Shown here one piece after another: positions 1 through 11,476 of a stretch of 64,000 bases of DNA (positions are counted from its first letter, which is position 1; every line of letters begins with the position of its first letter). Under the pieces are notes generated by a model. It worked only from the letters and a program-made list of their open reading frames with translations. It did not search any database and was not told where the DNA came from. Made by a program: the position numbers and the translations under genes. This DNA comes from Lumbricus rubellus (lineage: Eukaryota > Annelida > Clitellata > Crassiclitellata > Lumbricidae): positions 36,456,551-36,520,550 of the forward strand of contig OX243815.1 of assembly GCA_945859605.1 (NCBI GenBank). The letters are read 5' to 3'.

Positions 1-2340
1 AATTTTCTCTCATGACTCACCTTAGTTTGAATGCGGTTCTTTGCAATGTAGTAGTAGTTCAACACCTATTCATTTTGTTGTAGGTCCACACGTAGGTGTT
101 ATGTAACACTGTATGCACAACACACGTGTAGAGTCGGTTTAGAATAATTTTCCGTCGACTCTCTAAAATATGAGAACATTAATTGCCGACTATCTTTCTA
201 CATTCGATGTCCATCGTGCCTCGTTCTGACGACTGACCCGATTACTACTAGCCTATAACTGGAGAAATCTTCTGACTTGTGATTAGTTAATGAACCGTTG
301 CAAAAGCAGGTTGCATATTAATGCAATGCATAATATGCTATTATATTCTATGAAATGCTCAGTGACAATAGTTGCACTCAAGGAACACACTGTTCCAATA
401 GCATGGTCGCCTCAATGTGCAAACACTATCAGACCAGCGTAGTGACACTTAACAATACAAAACATGCTTAACAACACACTTTAAAAACCCTATAGTCAAT
501 TTGTAAATAGTCCAGCGCACATACTAGTATCGCTCTTCCCGAATCTAAATCATAAGATTGCATTACTGAGGAGAACTGCAGAGGGTAAGATTGTCAGAGT
601 ATATTTACGTTTTATGTATTTTCTTGGGAGGAGTGAAGGAATGAATTAATTAATTAACGAACAGATGCATACTTGGTTTTAGTAGCTTTTGAATTCATTC
701 ATTGATTCATGTCAAGAATTTATATAGCGCCCTTTCAAGAATCCCACTCACATGCGCTCCCAGTCCAACTACGAGGATGCAAATAGATTCTAAGGAGCTT
801 GCAAAATACTGACGAGTCAGTCAACCCCAATTAATAGACGTATTTTACACGATGCTATTGAAGACCGGTAAACTATAGGCTACAACTGAGAAAGCACGAC
901 GCTGACAGGTTGAGGTTCCTACACGAGGGACCAAACATTCCACTTATGAACCAGGACAACATAATATATTGGATGGCAAAGATCACATAGATAGGTCGAA
1001 GCCTAAAATTTTACACAAGAAGACAACGCCAAACAAGCGCAGACATCCTAAATGCAATACGCTGGGAAACGGAGCCAGCGTATGGTGCATGTAAACTGAA
1101 ACAGTGGCAGATTTAGGAATTCGCCCAGTTAGCTGGGCTGCAGAGCGAAGAACACCGTTTAGGTGGTTTTAGTTTAGCACAAGTCAAGTAGCCTACGGTC
1201 TTCCTACTTACTTTTTTATTCGACTGCAGGATGAAGCATAAAAAGCATAAACCGGTTTAATTATCTTTCGTTCAATTTTCATAGTCGTCTGTTTTCCCGC
1301 AGATGATAAACGCATACGATTATCTGGAATTTCAATCGGTCACTCGATACCAGTTTAGAAACATTTTCCAGGCAATTGCATGATAAAGTCAGAACATCTT
1401 TCACCAATCGCTGAGGTTGCTATGCATTGAGAAAAAGGAAAATCTGGTCCCCTAAAAAAATAATGCAGCTACACTACTGCAGGCTATATGTTACACAAGC
1501 TGGGTTGGTTCACCTTGAATCAGCCCTGCATCTTAAGCTCCTGCAACTTAATTAGACCTAACTCGCCCGTTATGTGATCATGACAGTGAGGAGTCTAAAG
1601 TATCTTGGCACAACCTCCATCCTTGAACCACTCAACTGGTTGAAACCCCCGTAGCCTTTTCACCTCGAGATCCTACGACTATTTGCAATAGGCATAGTTA
1701 CCATTCAATACGACTCAAAGTAGTCCTATATTTTCGTTTCAAGAATTCCTCTCCTGACCCATCCTGTACTTTATCCTCTAAAACCTTTTACATCCGACAT
1801 CGGGTTCACATAAAGAGCTGCTCTGCCTCAATGTCACTCTTGTTCCCTGGCAATCTACTGCGTATTATCGATATAATCTGGACAACCTCTCGCATGATGC
1901 TGCGCTCGTGGACATGATGGTGCCTATTGCCTCTAAAGGTTCGAAGTAGCGCTTTATAGGCTACATTTCGAGATTATGATAGCTAGTAAAGGTGCAGAAC
2001 AACTTGCAGTTCTCAGCACTATTAGGAAGAGTGTTTTAGGGTTTCAACATAATCATATAATTAATTATAATTACAATAATAATTCTTTTATGTATCGAGT
2101 TCAGCAGTTGAGTTATGCTGCTGCTGCTGCTTGGTTATATTGCAATCAATAACTGCATTAATCAGACGATATCGTAATTGTAATCTCCAAATTTCTAAAC
2201 GCCATTTGAAAACCAAACGCAGGACACCGGCGTAGGCCTACTCATCACGAGCGCACATGTGTCTAGTCAAAGGGTTGTGACGGCTGTCCAATAAAAGTAT
2301 ATATCCAAATGATCGAAGTCGTATTTCGGTTGTTAAAGGA
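1..2340. other. Non-coding flank with repeat debris
   Basis: No ORF or splice-consistent exon seen. The stretch holds a short SINE 3'-end-like fragment near 717-790 (it contains the motif TATATAGCGCCC, also seen near 27.49 kb and in the SINEs at 38.2 and 41.8 kb) and a copy of an interspersed repeat at 1809-2014. The rest is AT-rich unique-looking sequence. Confidence 0.6.
1809..2014 (+). repeat. Interspersed repeat R, copy 1
   Basis: About 205 bp that align by eye to 11250-11476 at roughly 85-90% identity, sharing ATAAAGAGCTGCTCTGCC, the central GCGCTCGTGGACATG and the end AACTTGCAGTTCTC. Shorter, diverged pieces lie at 23050-23140 and 50185-50275, where GCGCTCGTGAATAAGCTG and AGTAGC(G/A)CTTTAGAA recur. 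The size and dispersed copies suggest a SINE-like retroposon; no clear A and B boxes are visible, so the class is uncertain. Confidence 0.6.
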
Positions 2341-2348
2341 TCATAGAA

Positions 2349-2669
2349 TTAATTATAGAGTAGGCCTATAGCGTTAGGTTGGGGGAGTTGTCCTTTAGGT
2401 GAAGAATTGGAAATTGGAGGATCAGGTGAGACGGGAATGTAAGAGTTCCTAAAGAGATGAGACTTTAGTTTCGAACGGAAATCCCGGGGAGTGATGGATG
2501 GAGAAATCTTAGCTGTGACGGTGATGGTTGGTGAGTGACCGGAAACGATGGAGGAGGAACGGTAGAAGAGCGAATATGCCTTGGTTGAGAGAATTGTGTA
2601 AGGAGCTGCAGTGTATAGGTTAGGAATAGGACGTTGAAGTGGGTTCGCTCTAGTATATTTGTAACCCAT
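2349..2669 (-). pseudogene. Non-LTR retrotransposon RT C-terminal tail remnant
   Basis: A 106-codon open frame on the - strand ends with a segment containing SITPRDFRSKLKSHLF. This resembles the C-terminal tail that many CR1/L2-type reverse transcriptases share (pattern P..I....S...FK..LK.HLF). No catalytic YXDD region is present, so this would be a 5'-truncated copy. The assignment rests on a short motif and is tentative. Confidence 0.4.
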
Positions 2670-4130
2670 GTAGTGATTTCAGAAATGGTTGAATAGTGAT
2701 GTTTGGGAGTTCTGGCGACAGCTCTGCATGCTAATAAGTGTTCGATAAGTTGCAGACGCTTTAATTGAATTTAAGCGCGTGACGATAAGCGCGTTATCTC
2801 GAAGTCAGAGAACGTATCGTATACTCAAGATTTCTGCTTTCGCTGTCAGTGGAAGGCAGAGCACTGCAGCATGGCCTGCACGAAGGTCCATTGATCCGAA
2901 CACTGGAAGAGTAAGCGTACAAATGTAGTCCGACGAACAGATTTTAATAGGCCTATAGGCCTATAATATTATGTATACTACAGTACTGACGGTGGGGGTG
3001 TTTAATGTTTACAGACAGTGCCCAAAATGTATCTGTCGATTACTATAATAGCGTTACTATTGATTAGCTGCAGAATTCAATCAATTTCAGCTGTTATGCC
3101 GCTTTTGTGGATTATAGAGTGACGACAGATGGAGTTCTTCGAACAGACTACCATTAACTGTTTATTCATGACGCAAGTCGAAGTTTCTGAAGCCAGCGAA
3201 ATGGGACGGAATACTGATCGGCCGTTTGATTGTAATTGACTGCGCTAGAGCAAACATAATTTTATCTGATGCAGGAGATTGGCTTTGAGTAAGTCAGTTG
3301 ACATTTTGATTTTGATACATGCCGTGAAGGTGTTCCAAGCAGCCTCCACGACTCATTGGCGCCGCGAGAGCTGAAGAGAAAACGACAATCACCAAATACT
3401 GAGGTTAGTAATAATATTATAAGCTTAATATTTAGAAACTGTTATCATACTCGATGACTTTATTTAAGAAAGTAAAACTCAGCTTAAGAAGACTTCAATC
3501 CACTGGTCAACCATTTAAATATATCGGTTATTAAAAAATATTTAAAATCTGTTGAATAAGAATATTGAAACACAATCTGATTCTGCAATAGCTTCATTTT
3601 TAAAAATTGAGTATCGGTATTTATTTATTTATATGGTTTGCAGCTAGGCCTACATGGCAGCCTATATAATGTGATGATTATCTGTGTAGGCTAGGCCTAC
3701 TTTAATGATATTCAATGTTTTAATTGCTCTGCTGTGAAAATATTTGGAGAAGGACTGAATTTAGGCAAGACCTGATGAATTGTGAAATTAACGAAGTGCC
3801 GTCGTGAAATCTATATCTATAAAAGGAGAATGTGTAGACTATATTTGTCCCGAATGCACGCCCTCAGTTTTGCCGCTATTGACCTTGCTATTCGTAGGCC
3901 TACGTTCCGAAGTTCACCAGGACCATCCAGTAGAGCTTTTTTCAGCTCTTTATGCACTTTAAATCCCGAGATATACACTGTGTCCGGATGAGAAGTAGAA
4001 CACATAAAAGTGTCATAACTCGATCAAAACTCTTATGATTCGTCTGAAATTTAACAAAACAGTGCTCATATTTACACGAGATCCTAAAACCGATTAAAAA
4101 TATTTGTAAGTTTGTCGAATTTATGAATCG
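2670..4130. other. Non-coding, nothing recognised
   Basis: Only short spurious frames are present. Several TAGGCCTA palindromes occur (2945, 3645, 3690, 3893). No gene or intact repeat could be delimited. Confidence 0.5.
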
Positions 4131-4132
4131 TC

Positions 4133-4901
4133 TGAGATGCAGCACCGAAATATGGAACTTTCCAACACGCTAAAGCTGAAGCTGAAAGAAAGTAAAATTT
4201 AGCTATATATGGTGCTCAAAATGTTCTTTTTGTTCACAAACACACGACCGTAGACGTAATAGTGTATAGGTCTAAGCTGTCCCGGGAGACACTAGGCTTC
4301 ATACCCGCAGCTGTGGCCGCCTAGCAGTCGAGACCTCGATCCGGGTACAAGTAGCCTACTGGAGGAGCACGTTTTTCGTTTCCGTATTCATGACCATTCA
4401 TATTGAGTATCGGTATTTATTTAATTATATGGAGGAGCACGTTTTTCGTTTCCGTATTCATGACAAGAGACAACGGTAGGTCAACAGCGAAGGGAAGGCA
4501 CATCTGGCAACCCGGAGCGTGACTTCCTAACTGCGAGATGGAAAGGAACTGGGGACCTACCATCTCAACATCTCCAAACAGCATCATGAAAAATGGAATC
4601 CAAAGGAAGCGTTGGAGGAACATTGTACATGATGCGGCCGACCCTCGGATCGAGGATGGCTGAGAACAGAACAGAACATTCATGACATCGATAACCGTAG
4701 AGCGTGTCAGATTGAAGAGTGGCAACTGTTTGACCAGGTGATCATCGACCCGCCCATAAATGTTACAGTAACGTCTACGTCTATGGTCGTGTGTTCGTGA
4801 ACAAAAAGGACATTTTGAACACATTTAACCGGTGTAGCTGAATTTTGCTTTCTTTCAGCTTTTGCATGTTGGAAAGTTCCATTTTTTGGTGCTGCATCTC
4901 A
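4133..4901. mobile_element. Long-inverted-repeat (foldback/MITE-like) element
   Basis: Arms of about 70 bp, starting TGAGATGCAGCACC at 4133 and ending with the reverse complement GGTGCTGCATCTCA near 4901, match at about 85% by eye. Weaker inverted similarity continues outward on both sides (about 4050-4130 against 4905-4980), so the true ends are uncertain and no target duplication could be fixed. The interior carries a 34-bp direct repeat (4371-4404 and 4432-4465). No transposase was recognised. Confidence 0.55.
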
Positions 4902-4999
4902 AACACTCATAGGCCTGAATTTGAAAAAACCCACTAATATTTCTAAATGATTTTGATAATTTCAGATTTCCTATATAATTAAAAATCGACATAAGCCTA

Positions 5000-6090
5000 A
5001 AGCACACCTATTGTGATCCGTAATTCGATACAGGCCTGTTGTAGCCTATGGTTTATTTAGACCTATATTTGTATTGATGGCTATCATTGGCTATGCTTGG
5101 CATTTTGTCATAGGCTAATGGTAGGTTTACAGAAGTGACAACAAACTTTTAGAAGAAAACACGGGAAATTTTTTTTTCGAAACCCCTCCCACCAAAACAC
5201 AAATGGCTGACGATTATCTCAATAGGGTACAACTAAAAGACCCCCGAATAGTCAAACTGTTCATTACATAGCACAGAGGGCGTTTCGACCCTTCTACCCT
5301 ATAGTCAGCAGAGCTGCACAGGAATACTCACCACCATAATTTGGGGCAAATTTACGACCATCCTTCTGCTATTAATTAAAACGTGCAGCGCATTAGGCCT
5401 CTCAAATTTTTACAATTGTCCTTTTGGTTCAATCCCATTTCTTGGGTCAATTGAAACGAACTCATCAGTTTGCTTGTCATGGCGCATTCTTGCGAATGCA
5501 CGACATGTTGGAGGAAAGCCTCTTCCTCAGGCGCCGGGTTCAAATCTAGACCCATTGTGCAGAGACGAAAGGAAGACGAATTCATCAGGAGCGGCCTTTG
5601 ACTCCAGAGGCCTTTCTACTCTAGTGGATAGGGATGACTTGCGTTACCAGTTTCTTGTATCTGCCAGATCTATGACTTTATGGCTGCTCGTAGCAGGTCG
5701 TGAGAGCGCGACAGTAGGCCTATAATCATCGGTGTACTTATCTGGGTTCGAACCCCCCCCCCAACAGGTTTTGTCACAGGCTTATCCCTCTAAAGGCGCT
5801 CCATGAATCAGCATTGCTGCTTGAACATCCTTGCTTTCTGTTAGAATATATTTCTTGCACTGAGTTCCAATTCCTATTGGCCCTTTAGGCTACTGATCGA
5901 TTAGCGCTGTCAGCTATATAGGCCTCCAAACCTCGACTCATGGGACTCTAATAACTATGGCCGCTTATTGACTATCCTGGCGCTCTATCAATTGCCTTCG
6001 ATGTTCAGACATTCTCGCGTGATGTTCAACATTCTCTTTTGCTGTTTCAACATTTTCTAAAGATAGTTTGTCCTATAATAGGCTACTGCA
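5000..6090. other. Non-coding with possible SINE remnant
   Basis: A GGTTCGAACCC B-box-like site near 5744 follows a TAGTGGATAGGGATG A-box-like site near 5619. The spacing is too long for a clean tRNA head, so this is only a possible SINE. Nothing else was recognised. Confidence 0.3.
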
Positions 6091-6101
6091 TAACCTGCAT
6101 G

Positions 6102-6355
6102 CAATGGCGTAGGCAAGGGAGTTTAGATGGTCAAACCCGCCCCATTGGTTTAGGATATAAGTTTTTTAAAGGTTATTTATCCACTTAAATAAGATAAACA
6201 AAAACATTTGTTTGTAGTAACAATTGTTTTCTTCCATTTGTTACTTTATTCCCTCTTTATTGTTTAATTTATTTACTGTAATACTGTTGGGTTGTTGTCA
6301 GGAAGGGCATCCGGTCATAAACCCACTCCATCATAAATTCCTGGCTACGCCACTG
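6102..6355. mobile_element. hAT-type MITE with 8-bp TSD
   Basis: A 254-bp element starts CAATGGCGTAGGCA and ends with the inverse of CAGTGGCGTAGCCA. It is flanked by a perfect 8-bp duplication CCTGCATG at 6094-6101 and 6356-6363. The CARTG terminus and 8-bp duplication are hAT hallmarks. It has no coding capacity. The interior includes AGGAAGGGCATCCGG, a motif I associate with retroposon 3' ends. Confidence 0.85.
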
Positions 6356-6394
6356 CCTGCATGTAGCCTACAACCTCCTAAGGCCATCAGGTGA

Positions 6395-6500
6395 TCTGTT
6401 GCTCCACCAGTCCACCGTTTTTACCACAGCCGTGCATTCATTTGTCTGTTCTCGTATAGATCACTGTAACTCGCTCCTTATGGATCACCGCAATAGTGCG
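6395..6500 (+). pseudogene. Reverse transcriptase fragment (CR1/L2 type)
   Basis: Translation gives a piece containing VHSFVCSRIDHCNSLL, which fits the conserved block VHaFVtSRiDYCNSLL found near the C-terminal part of CR1/L2-type reverse transcriptases. It starts about 40 bp downstream of the hAT MITE and fades after about 35 codons. It is a short relic without flanking RT domains. Confidence 0.65.
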
Positions 6501-7044
6501 ACTGCCCCCGCTCCAGTCAATCATGAACGCCGCTTGATAGACTCAAAGCACACCTTCCTCGATTTTCTCAAATTTCCACTTCTAATTATGGCTTAAGTCT
6601 TACCGTGGCTCCTAAAGTAAAAGTTTCAATACTCTATTGAATATATTTGCCATTAATTATCACGTGTGTCGACACAACTTACCGTTTCGTAAGTTTACTT
6701 CCGACAAACGTTATGGATCAAAATTATAAGTGGAAATTTGAGTAGTAGGCGGCGAATGACGATGACAAACGTTTCACTTTGAGTGAGCCAAACCAGAAAC
6801 GAAACTAAAAGAACGTTTTGTTCAGAAACAGATCCGTAAATGACGTGTCATTGATGTTCGCAAGTGACGAATAATACATCAAAGACCGTCTAACTTCCTT
6901 TAAATGTCGTAGATACCCCATATATCTGTTTCGTTTTACATTCTTTCTCTGTATTATTCAGTGGAGTATATTTTAGTGATCGATAATCGATAATAATAAT
7001 TATGAATTAGATTTGTTTGCGTGTTTTAGTTGTTGCTTCTGAAG

Positions 7045-8175
7045 ATGGCGACTTTTCGCAACTGGGGACGGTTGTTAAACTATATGTTGAAGCTTATGCT
7101 GTTAGTTGTCGTAATTAAAGTCCTGCACAACTCAATGCAACTCAAGTTTATCGCATCAGACATCGTCAAGAACAACGACAATGCCGCAAAGGTCGATTTT
7201 GTATCGTTGACGACACCAACAAGCGATCATATGCTTCGCACCGTATCCTCAGCAAACTCATCTCCTATTCATACTACTACCAATCCGTATCCATTGAAGC
7301 CGACGCTGATCCTTAGCAATCCGGGAATCTGCAAGGACTCTCCGGATCTCAATTGGATCGTCTACGTCCACACGTCGTGCAAGAACTACGAGAGAAGAGA
7401 GCTGCTTAGACAGACGTGGGCCAACCCTTTGCTCTTTAAGGACCTAACATTCAAGGTTGTTTTCATGATGGGAAAAGCCAGCGACGATGTTCAACAGGAC
7501 GTGAAGAGAGAGTTTGATAAATTCGGAGATATCGTTCAGGGAGACTTTGTCGATGATTACAAGAACCTCACCCTGAAGGCGGTCATGAGTCTCAAGTGGG
7601 TCTCAACCTACTGTCCACACGTACCGTACGTTATGAAGACGGATGACGACGCGTTCATCAATATCTTCGAGATTGTTCGGCTGATGAAAGAAAACAAACA
7701 CAAGCCTTCGGTCATCATGTGCACCGTATGGCAGGAAATTTCGATGCCGATCCTCAGAGACCCCAAGACTTGCATGAAGTGGTGCGTCAAAATGAGCGAG
7801 ATGCCTGGCTTGAGTTTCTTTCCTAAATATTGCGCTGGAATAGCTTACGTCATATCGAGACAACTTGTAAAACAGCTTTTCGAAGCGTCCAAGTCCACGC
7901 CGTTCTTTTGGATCGACGATGTCTATGTGACTGGACTTCTGCCGAAGAAGGTTCCAGATAGAATTGACTATGTCGATGTGGGCAAACGGATGTCACTCGA
8001 ATCAGAGTTGGCTCTGGAATCCTACAAGAATGCGACACAACCGATCGCCTATGACATCATTCACGTTGGCCACCCGTTCACCTTCGTCGCCCTTTGGAAT
8101 ACGCTTCTCGACCGACTGACGAACGCCCAGAAAATGTTACTCAGACAGAACGCATCAAGCTACAGAGTGTTATAG
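7045..8175 (+). CDS. Beta-1,3-galactosyltransferase-like protein (GT31), copy 1
   Basis: Single-exon gene for a 376-aa type II membrane glycosyltransferase. I chose the ATG at 7045; the frame is open a few codons upstream but without an ATG. Residues about 12-27 form the signal anchor, followed by a Ser/Thr/Pro-rich stem to about residue 100. The catalytic domain shows GT31 motifs: RRELLRQTW (117-125), DFVDDYKNLTLK (167-178), the DxD motif as TDDDAF (199-204), YCAGIAYV (262-269) and the DDVYVTG block (291-297), where many relatives have EDVYVG. The family transfers galactose or N-acetylhexosamine from a UDP-sugar in beta-1,3 linkage in the Golgi lumen; the exact donor and acceptor cannot be told from sequence. 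A second copy with about 96% identity lies at 18090-19220. The frame has no breaks. Confidence 0.9.
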   Translation: MATFRNWGRLLNYMLKLMLLVVVIKVLHNSMQLKFIASDIVKNNDNAAKVDFVSLTTPTSDHMLRTVSSANSSPIHTTTNPYPLKPTLILSNPGICKDSPDLNWIVYVHTSCKNYERRELLRQTWANPLLFKDLTFKVVFMMGKASDDVQQDVKREFDKFGDIVQGDFVDDYKNLTLKAVMSLKWVSTYCPHVPYVMKTDDDAFINIFEIVRLMKENKHKPSVIMCTVWQEISMPILRDPKTCMKWCVKMSEMPGLSFFPKYCAGIAYVISRQLVKQLFEASKSTPFFWIDDVYVTGLLPKKVPDRIDYVDVGKRMSLESELALESYKNATQPIAYDIIHVGHPFTFVALWNTLLDRLTNAQKMLLRQNASSYRVL

Positions 8176-8366
8176 AAATCTTGTCATGCCTCTACGCGAA
8201 GTAGCTTACTTCAGAATATTCATTACTCGATTGAAATGTATTTACATGATTTATATAGGAGGGAGTCATCATTTAAAAGGAACTTCTCGCTGCCGCAGTG
8301 CCGCTCCGAGTTTTTGAGAACGCTAAACTAGAGATGAAGATATCAGACGGAGCTTGAACGAAGTAA

Positions 8367-8480
8367 TGCACGAACGAATGTGCGTTTATTCCGTTGAACG
8401 AATGTGCGTTTATTCCGTTGAACGAATGTGCGTTTATTCCGTTGAACGAATGTGCGTTTAACGCCGTTTATTCCGTTGCT
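8367..8480 (+). repeat. 24-bp tandem repeat in GT31 3' flank
   Basis: About four copies of a 24-bp unit, GAACGAATGTGCGTTTATTC plus CGTT, the last one altered. The equivalent place downstream of the second GT31 gene carries a much longer array of a related but different unit (19404-20150). Confidence 0.8.
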
Positions 8481-8499
8481 CGTGGAACGGGTTTCCTTT

Positions 8500-9740
8500 G
8501 TCTGCAACAGACAATGACATTCTTAATATCCAATTTCTTGACCGGCGGGTTTGGGCTTTAAGACAACACCTGTTTCTGAAAACACGCTTGTAGATTGTAT
8601 GCCAATCGATTGTGTACATAAGTGTATATAGTCGCCGAGAGGAGCAAGGAGGAGCAAATGTCCAGGAGCCCAGTGAATTTTAGGGGTCGGGCTATATAGG
8701 CTAGGTAGGCAACATGTTCATATAATATATATATATATATTATGTATTAAAAGTTTATAATTTATACCTTTCCAAAATAACATCACAGAGAATCAAATAC
8801 AATCAGTTTAAATTTCAATTAACTGAATAAAATTACATTGTATAATATATGTATAAAAATGGAAGGCTGTACCTAGGCTAGCCTACATTTACATGTCCTT
8901 ACTGCCTTATTAGTTTAAGATTTATTATGAATAGACTTTGCTGTCAAACGCTATTTGTGCAAGATTCCTTTTTTGTTTTTCCATTGCGATACGCAGAGTT
9001 GCAAGGAAATATGTTTTCAATGCGCAAACACTAACCTTGGTGCTTTTAACTCTATCTGCGTCTGCTGTGTTTTTTGCCAGATATGTTTGTTTACGGTTGC
9101 TCATTTTTTCATTCAAAGACATATTGTGTATATATAAAGTTTTAAACTATAGGCTAAAAGTTTTAGCCTATGTGTTAGACAATTTTTCAATTCTGCATCC
9201 AGCGTTTAGTTGGACTAAGATAGGCTATCTTATCGCTCACTATAATAGCCTATAGATCAACATAAAATAAGCTCGAAAGAGGCGAAACTGACTGCAGTCA
9301 TCGATACAGTAAATTTAGAATTGTTTGAATTCGACATCTGGCAAGTTAAAATAAGACGCGTTGATTTTTTTCAAATTTTTAAATATTAAGACAGAAATTT
9401 GAATAAATTTTGGACAACAATTCGAATAATTTCACAATTTCAAACAAATAGGCCTAAACTAATAGGACTAATTAGGCCCTACAGTTTTTATTTTTAGCTC
9501 TTCTCCGCGGACCAGCGATCATATCTCCGCGGACCGGTGCTGGTCCGCGAACCACTTCACTTTGGGAACCACTGTCGTAGATCACGGTAGATGACAAAAT
9601 GTGTGATACGATTCATACATAGCCTATACGGGTACTGTAGAATATATTATTGTAAGTGTAGCCACGAAGATCTTCCAGAAATCAAAGCAGATTCTTTGGC
9701 CACTGAATTCATCAGCTCTTCCCAATTCTCTGTGAGTAGG
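8500..9740. other. Non-coding with a solo hAT end
   Basis: AT-rich, with no supportable gene. Near 9500-9576 the sequence reads as the right end of a hAT element (inverse of CAGTGGTTCCCAAAGTG, with CCGCGGACC blocks inside), but no matching left end or 8-bp duplication was found. Confidence 0.5.
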
Positions 9741-9743
9741 CTA

Positions 9744-10161
9744 GGGGCCGTCCATAAAGTACGTCACGCTCCAGGGGGGTTTGAGAAAGTGTGACAGTTT
9801 GTGACAGGGGGGTCAGGCCATGTGTGACGTCACACTTTTATATATTTTTGGTAGAATTGAATAGTTTTAAAAATAATTTTCACACATTTTGTGAAACATT
9901 GGAATTAGTTTTATGTCAAAATAGCATGAAATGCGTAGGCTATACCTGAATGTGTTGTTCACGATTCCTCTCGCTAGGAGCGCTAGTAATGCTGCTGCGA
10001 AGCCTTGTTTTATGCCCTAATAATGTATAGCCGTTCGGTGTTAATGTTTAAAATTTTCGAAAGTGTTACGTACTTTAGGGGGGTCCGAGATTTGTGACAG
10101 TTTGTGACAAGGGGGGGTCAAAATGGTCAAAAATAGCGTGACGTACTTTATGGACCGCCCC
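9744..10161. mobile_element. 418-bp MITE with 27-bp TIRs
   Basis: The ends are near-identical inverted repeats: GGGGCCGTCCATAAAGTACG at the left against GGGGCGGTCCATAAAGTACG inverted at the right, both continuing TCACGCT. Both ends have an inner GTGACAGTTTGTGACA motif next to a G-run. The element is flanked by CTA on both sides (9741-9743 and 10162-10164), giving a 3-bp (CTA) or 2-bp (TA) target duplication. A 3-bp duplication with G-rich termini would fit PIF/Harbinger; a TA duplication would fit Tc1/mariner. It has no coding capacity. Confidence 0.8.
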
Positions 10162-10347
10162 CTACAAGTAGGCCTACTAGCTTCACAAAAGAGAACAACC
10201 AATCATGCAATCTGCCTTTAAATTTAAACCTTTTAAAAATATTTTATTAGTCGATGCATGAACAATTTGGGTAGTGATCTGAGAGGGAGCTCCGGGCTTG
10301 GTCAGCCAAATTTCCATAACATTTTAAATAATACGTATTTCGTAACT

Positions 10348-11067
10348 TTCATAATAATTTTGGTAACAGACAACCAACCGGAAACCTTAGATACACAGTC
10401 TACACAGAGCTGTGCGTCTGAGCAAAAGTGAGAAAACTTCCACGTATTTGGTGCTGGTGCGACATGGTGGCAGACCGGTAACGCGTCCGCTCACGGAGCG
10501 GGAGGTTGCGGGTTCGACTCCGGGTAACGACCTTGGGCAAGTTGTTTACACACACGTGCCTATGTCACCAAGCAGTATAATTTGGTACCGGCGTAAGCTG
10601 GGAAGTAAACAGCAAGTTCTGCGATACACTGGCCCCGTGTCCAGGACCTTGGGATTCGTCCATTGCTGGCTAAAGGACATGGAAAAGGAGATGAGCGCCT
10701 CCCTATTTTCATAATAATTTTGGTAACAGACAACCAACCGGAAACCTTAGATACACAGTCTACACAGAGCTGGGCGTCTGAGCAAAAGTGAGAAAACTTC
10801 CACGTATTTGGTGCTGGTGCGACATGGTGGCAGACCGGTAACGCGTCCGCTCACGGAGCGGGAGGTTGCGGGTTCGACTCCGGGTAACGACCTTGGGCAA
10901 GTTGTTTACACACACGTGCCTATGTCACCAAGCAGTATAATTTGGTACCGGCGTAAGCTGGGAAGTAAACAGCAAGTTCTGCGATACACTGGCCCCGTGT
11001 CCAGGACCTTGGGATTCGTCCATTGCTGGCTAAAGGACATGGAAAAGGAGATGAGCGCCTCCCTATG
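10348..11067 (+). repeat. tRNA-derived SINE in a 360-bp tandem duplication
   Basis: Two head-to-tail 360-bp units (10348-10707 and 10708-11067) are nearly identical; TGTGCG at about 10411 against TGGGCG at about 10771 is one of very few differences. Each holds a tRNA-like Pol III promoter: an A box around TGGCAGACCGG and a B box GGTTCGACTCC (10511 and 10871). The body ends GGAGATGAGCGCCTCCCTAT. After unit 2 the SINE tail continues to about 11118. The 100-codon open frames inside follow the repeat and are not genes. Confidence 0.85.
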
Positions 11068-11189
11068 TTCCTCGTGGAATGGGATAGGACTTTACTTTAC
11101 TTTTATTTGGTGCTGACTGTACAATAAAAAATTGAACTTTATCCTCTAATTTTGTAATCTTTAGGGAAGGCTCCGCGCCAGTCCGCGGG

Positions 11190-11248
11190 CCAGAAAAAAT
11201 CGTCGGCGGGCCAGAAATGGCCCACGGGCCAGCTCTTTGACACCCCTG
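11190..11248. mobile_element. Solo hAT right end
   Basis: Read on the - strand this begins CAGGGGTGTCAAAGAGCTGG followed by GGCCCGTGGGCC, a terminus common to Charlie-like hAT elements. It abuts repeat R copy 2. No left terminus or target duplication was found. A similar orphan end, the inverse of CAGCGGTTCTCAAC, lies at about 12118-12149. Confidence 0.5.
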
Positions 11249-11249
11249 C

Positions 11250-11476
11250 CATAAAGAGCTGCTCTGCCTCAATGTCATACTCTTGTCCCTTGGCAGTTGA
11301 GCCTTTAGACCTCTGCTGCGTATTAATTATCGATATAATCTGGACAACCTCTCGCATGATGCAGCGCTCGTGGACATGCTGGTGCCCATCGCCTCCATAG
11401 GTTCGAAGAAGCGCTTTACAGGTTACATTTTGAGATTATGATAGCGAGTGAAGGTGCAGAACAACTTGCAGTTCTC
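11250..11476 (+). repeat. Interspersed repeat R, copy 2
   Basis: Same family as 1809-2014. This copy has an extra stretch, AGTTGAGCCTTTAGACC, missing from copy 1, and starts directly after an orphan hAT end. Confidence 0.65.

Larger units (their letters stand above)
6670..8880 (+). repeat. Segmental duplication, copy 1 (GT31 locus)
   Basis: Sequence from about 6680 to 8880 matches about 17613-20540. The match covers the upstream region (shared blocks such as CTTCCGACAAACGTT and TTGATGTTCGCAAGTG), the whole GT31 coding sequence and the 3' flank past the GAACGAATG repeats. Copy 1 has an extra 65-bp or so block near 6710-6770 and a short repeat array. Copy 2 has a LINE insert upstream and a much longer repeat array. 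Confidence 0.85.

Noticed and set aside
4417..4824. 135-codon - strand frame inside the inverted-repeat element
   Set aside because: No recognisable domain, no splice context, and composition like surrounding non-coding DNA.
10449..10530. Functional tRNA gene
   Set aside because: The A and B boxes are present, but no acceptor stem can be paired across the ends; the unit continues as a SINE body.
10412..11116. Two identical 100-codon frames as a duplicated small gene
   Set aside because: The frames lie across a tRNA-derived SINE with A and B boxes, tandemly duplicated as DNA.
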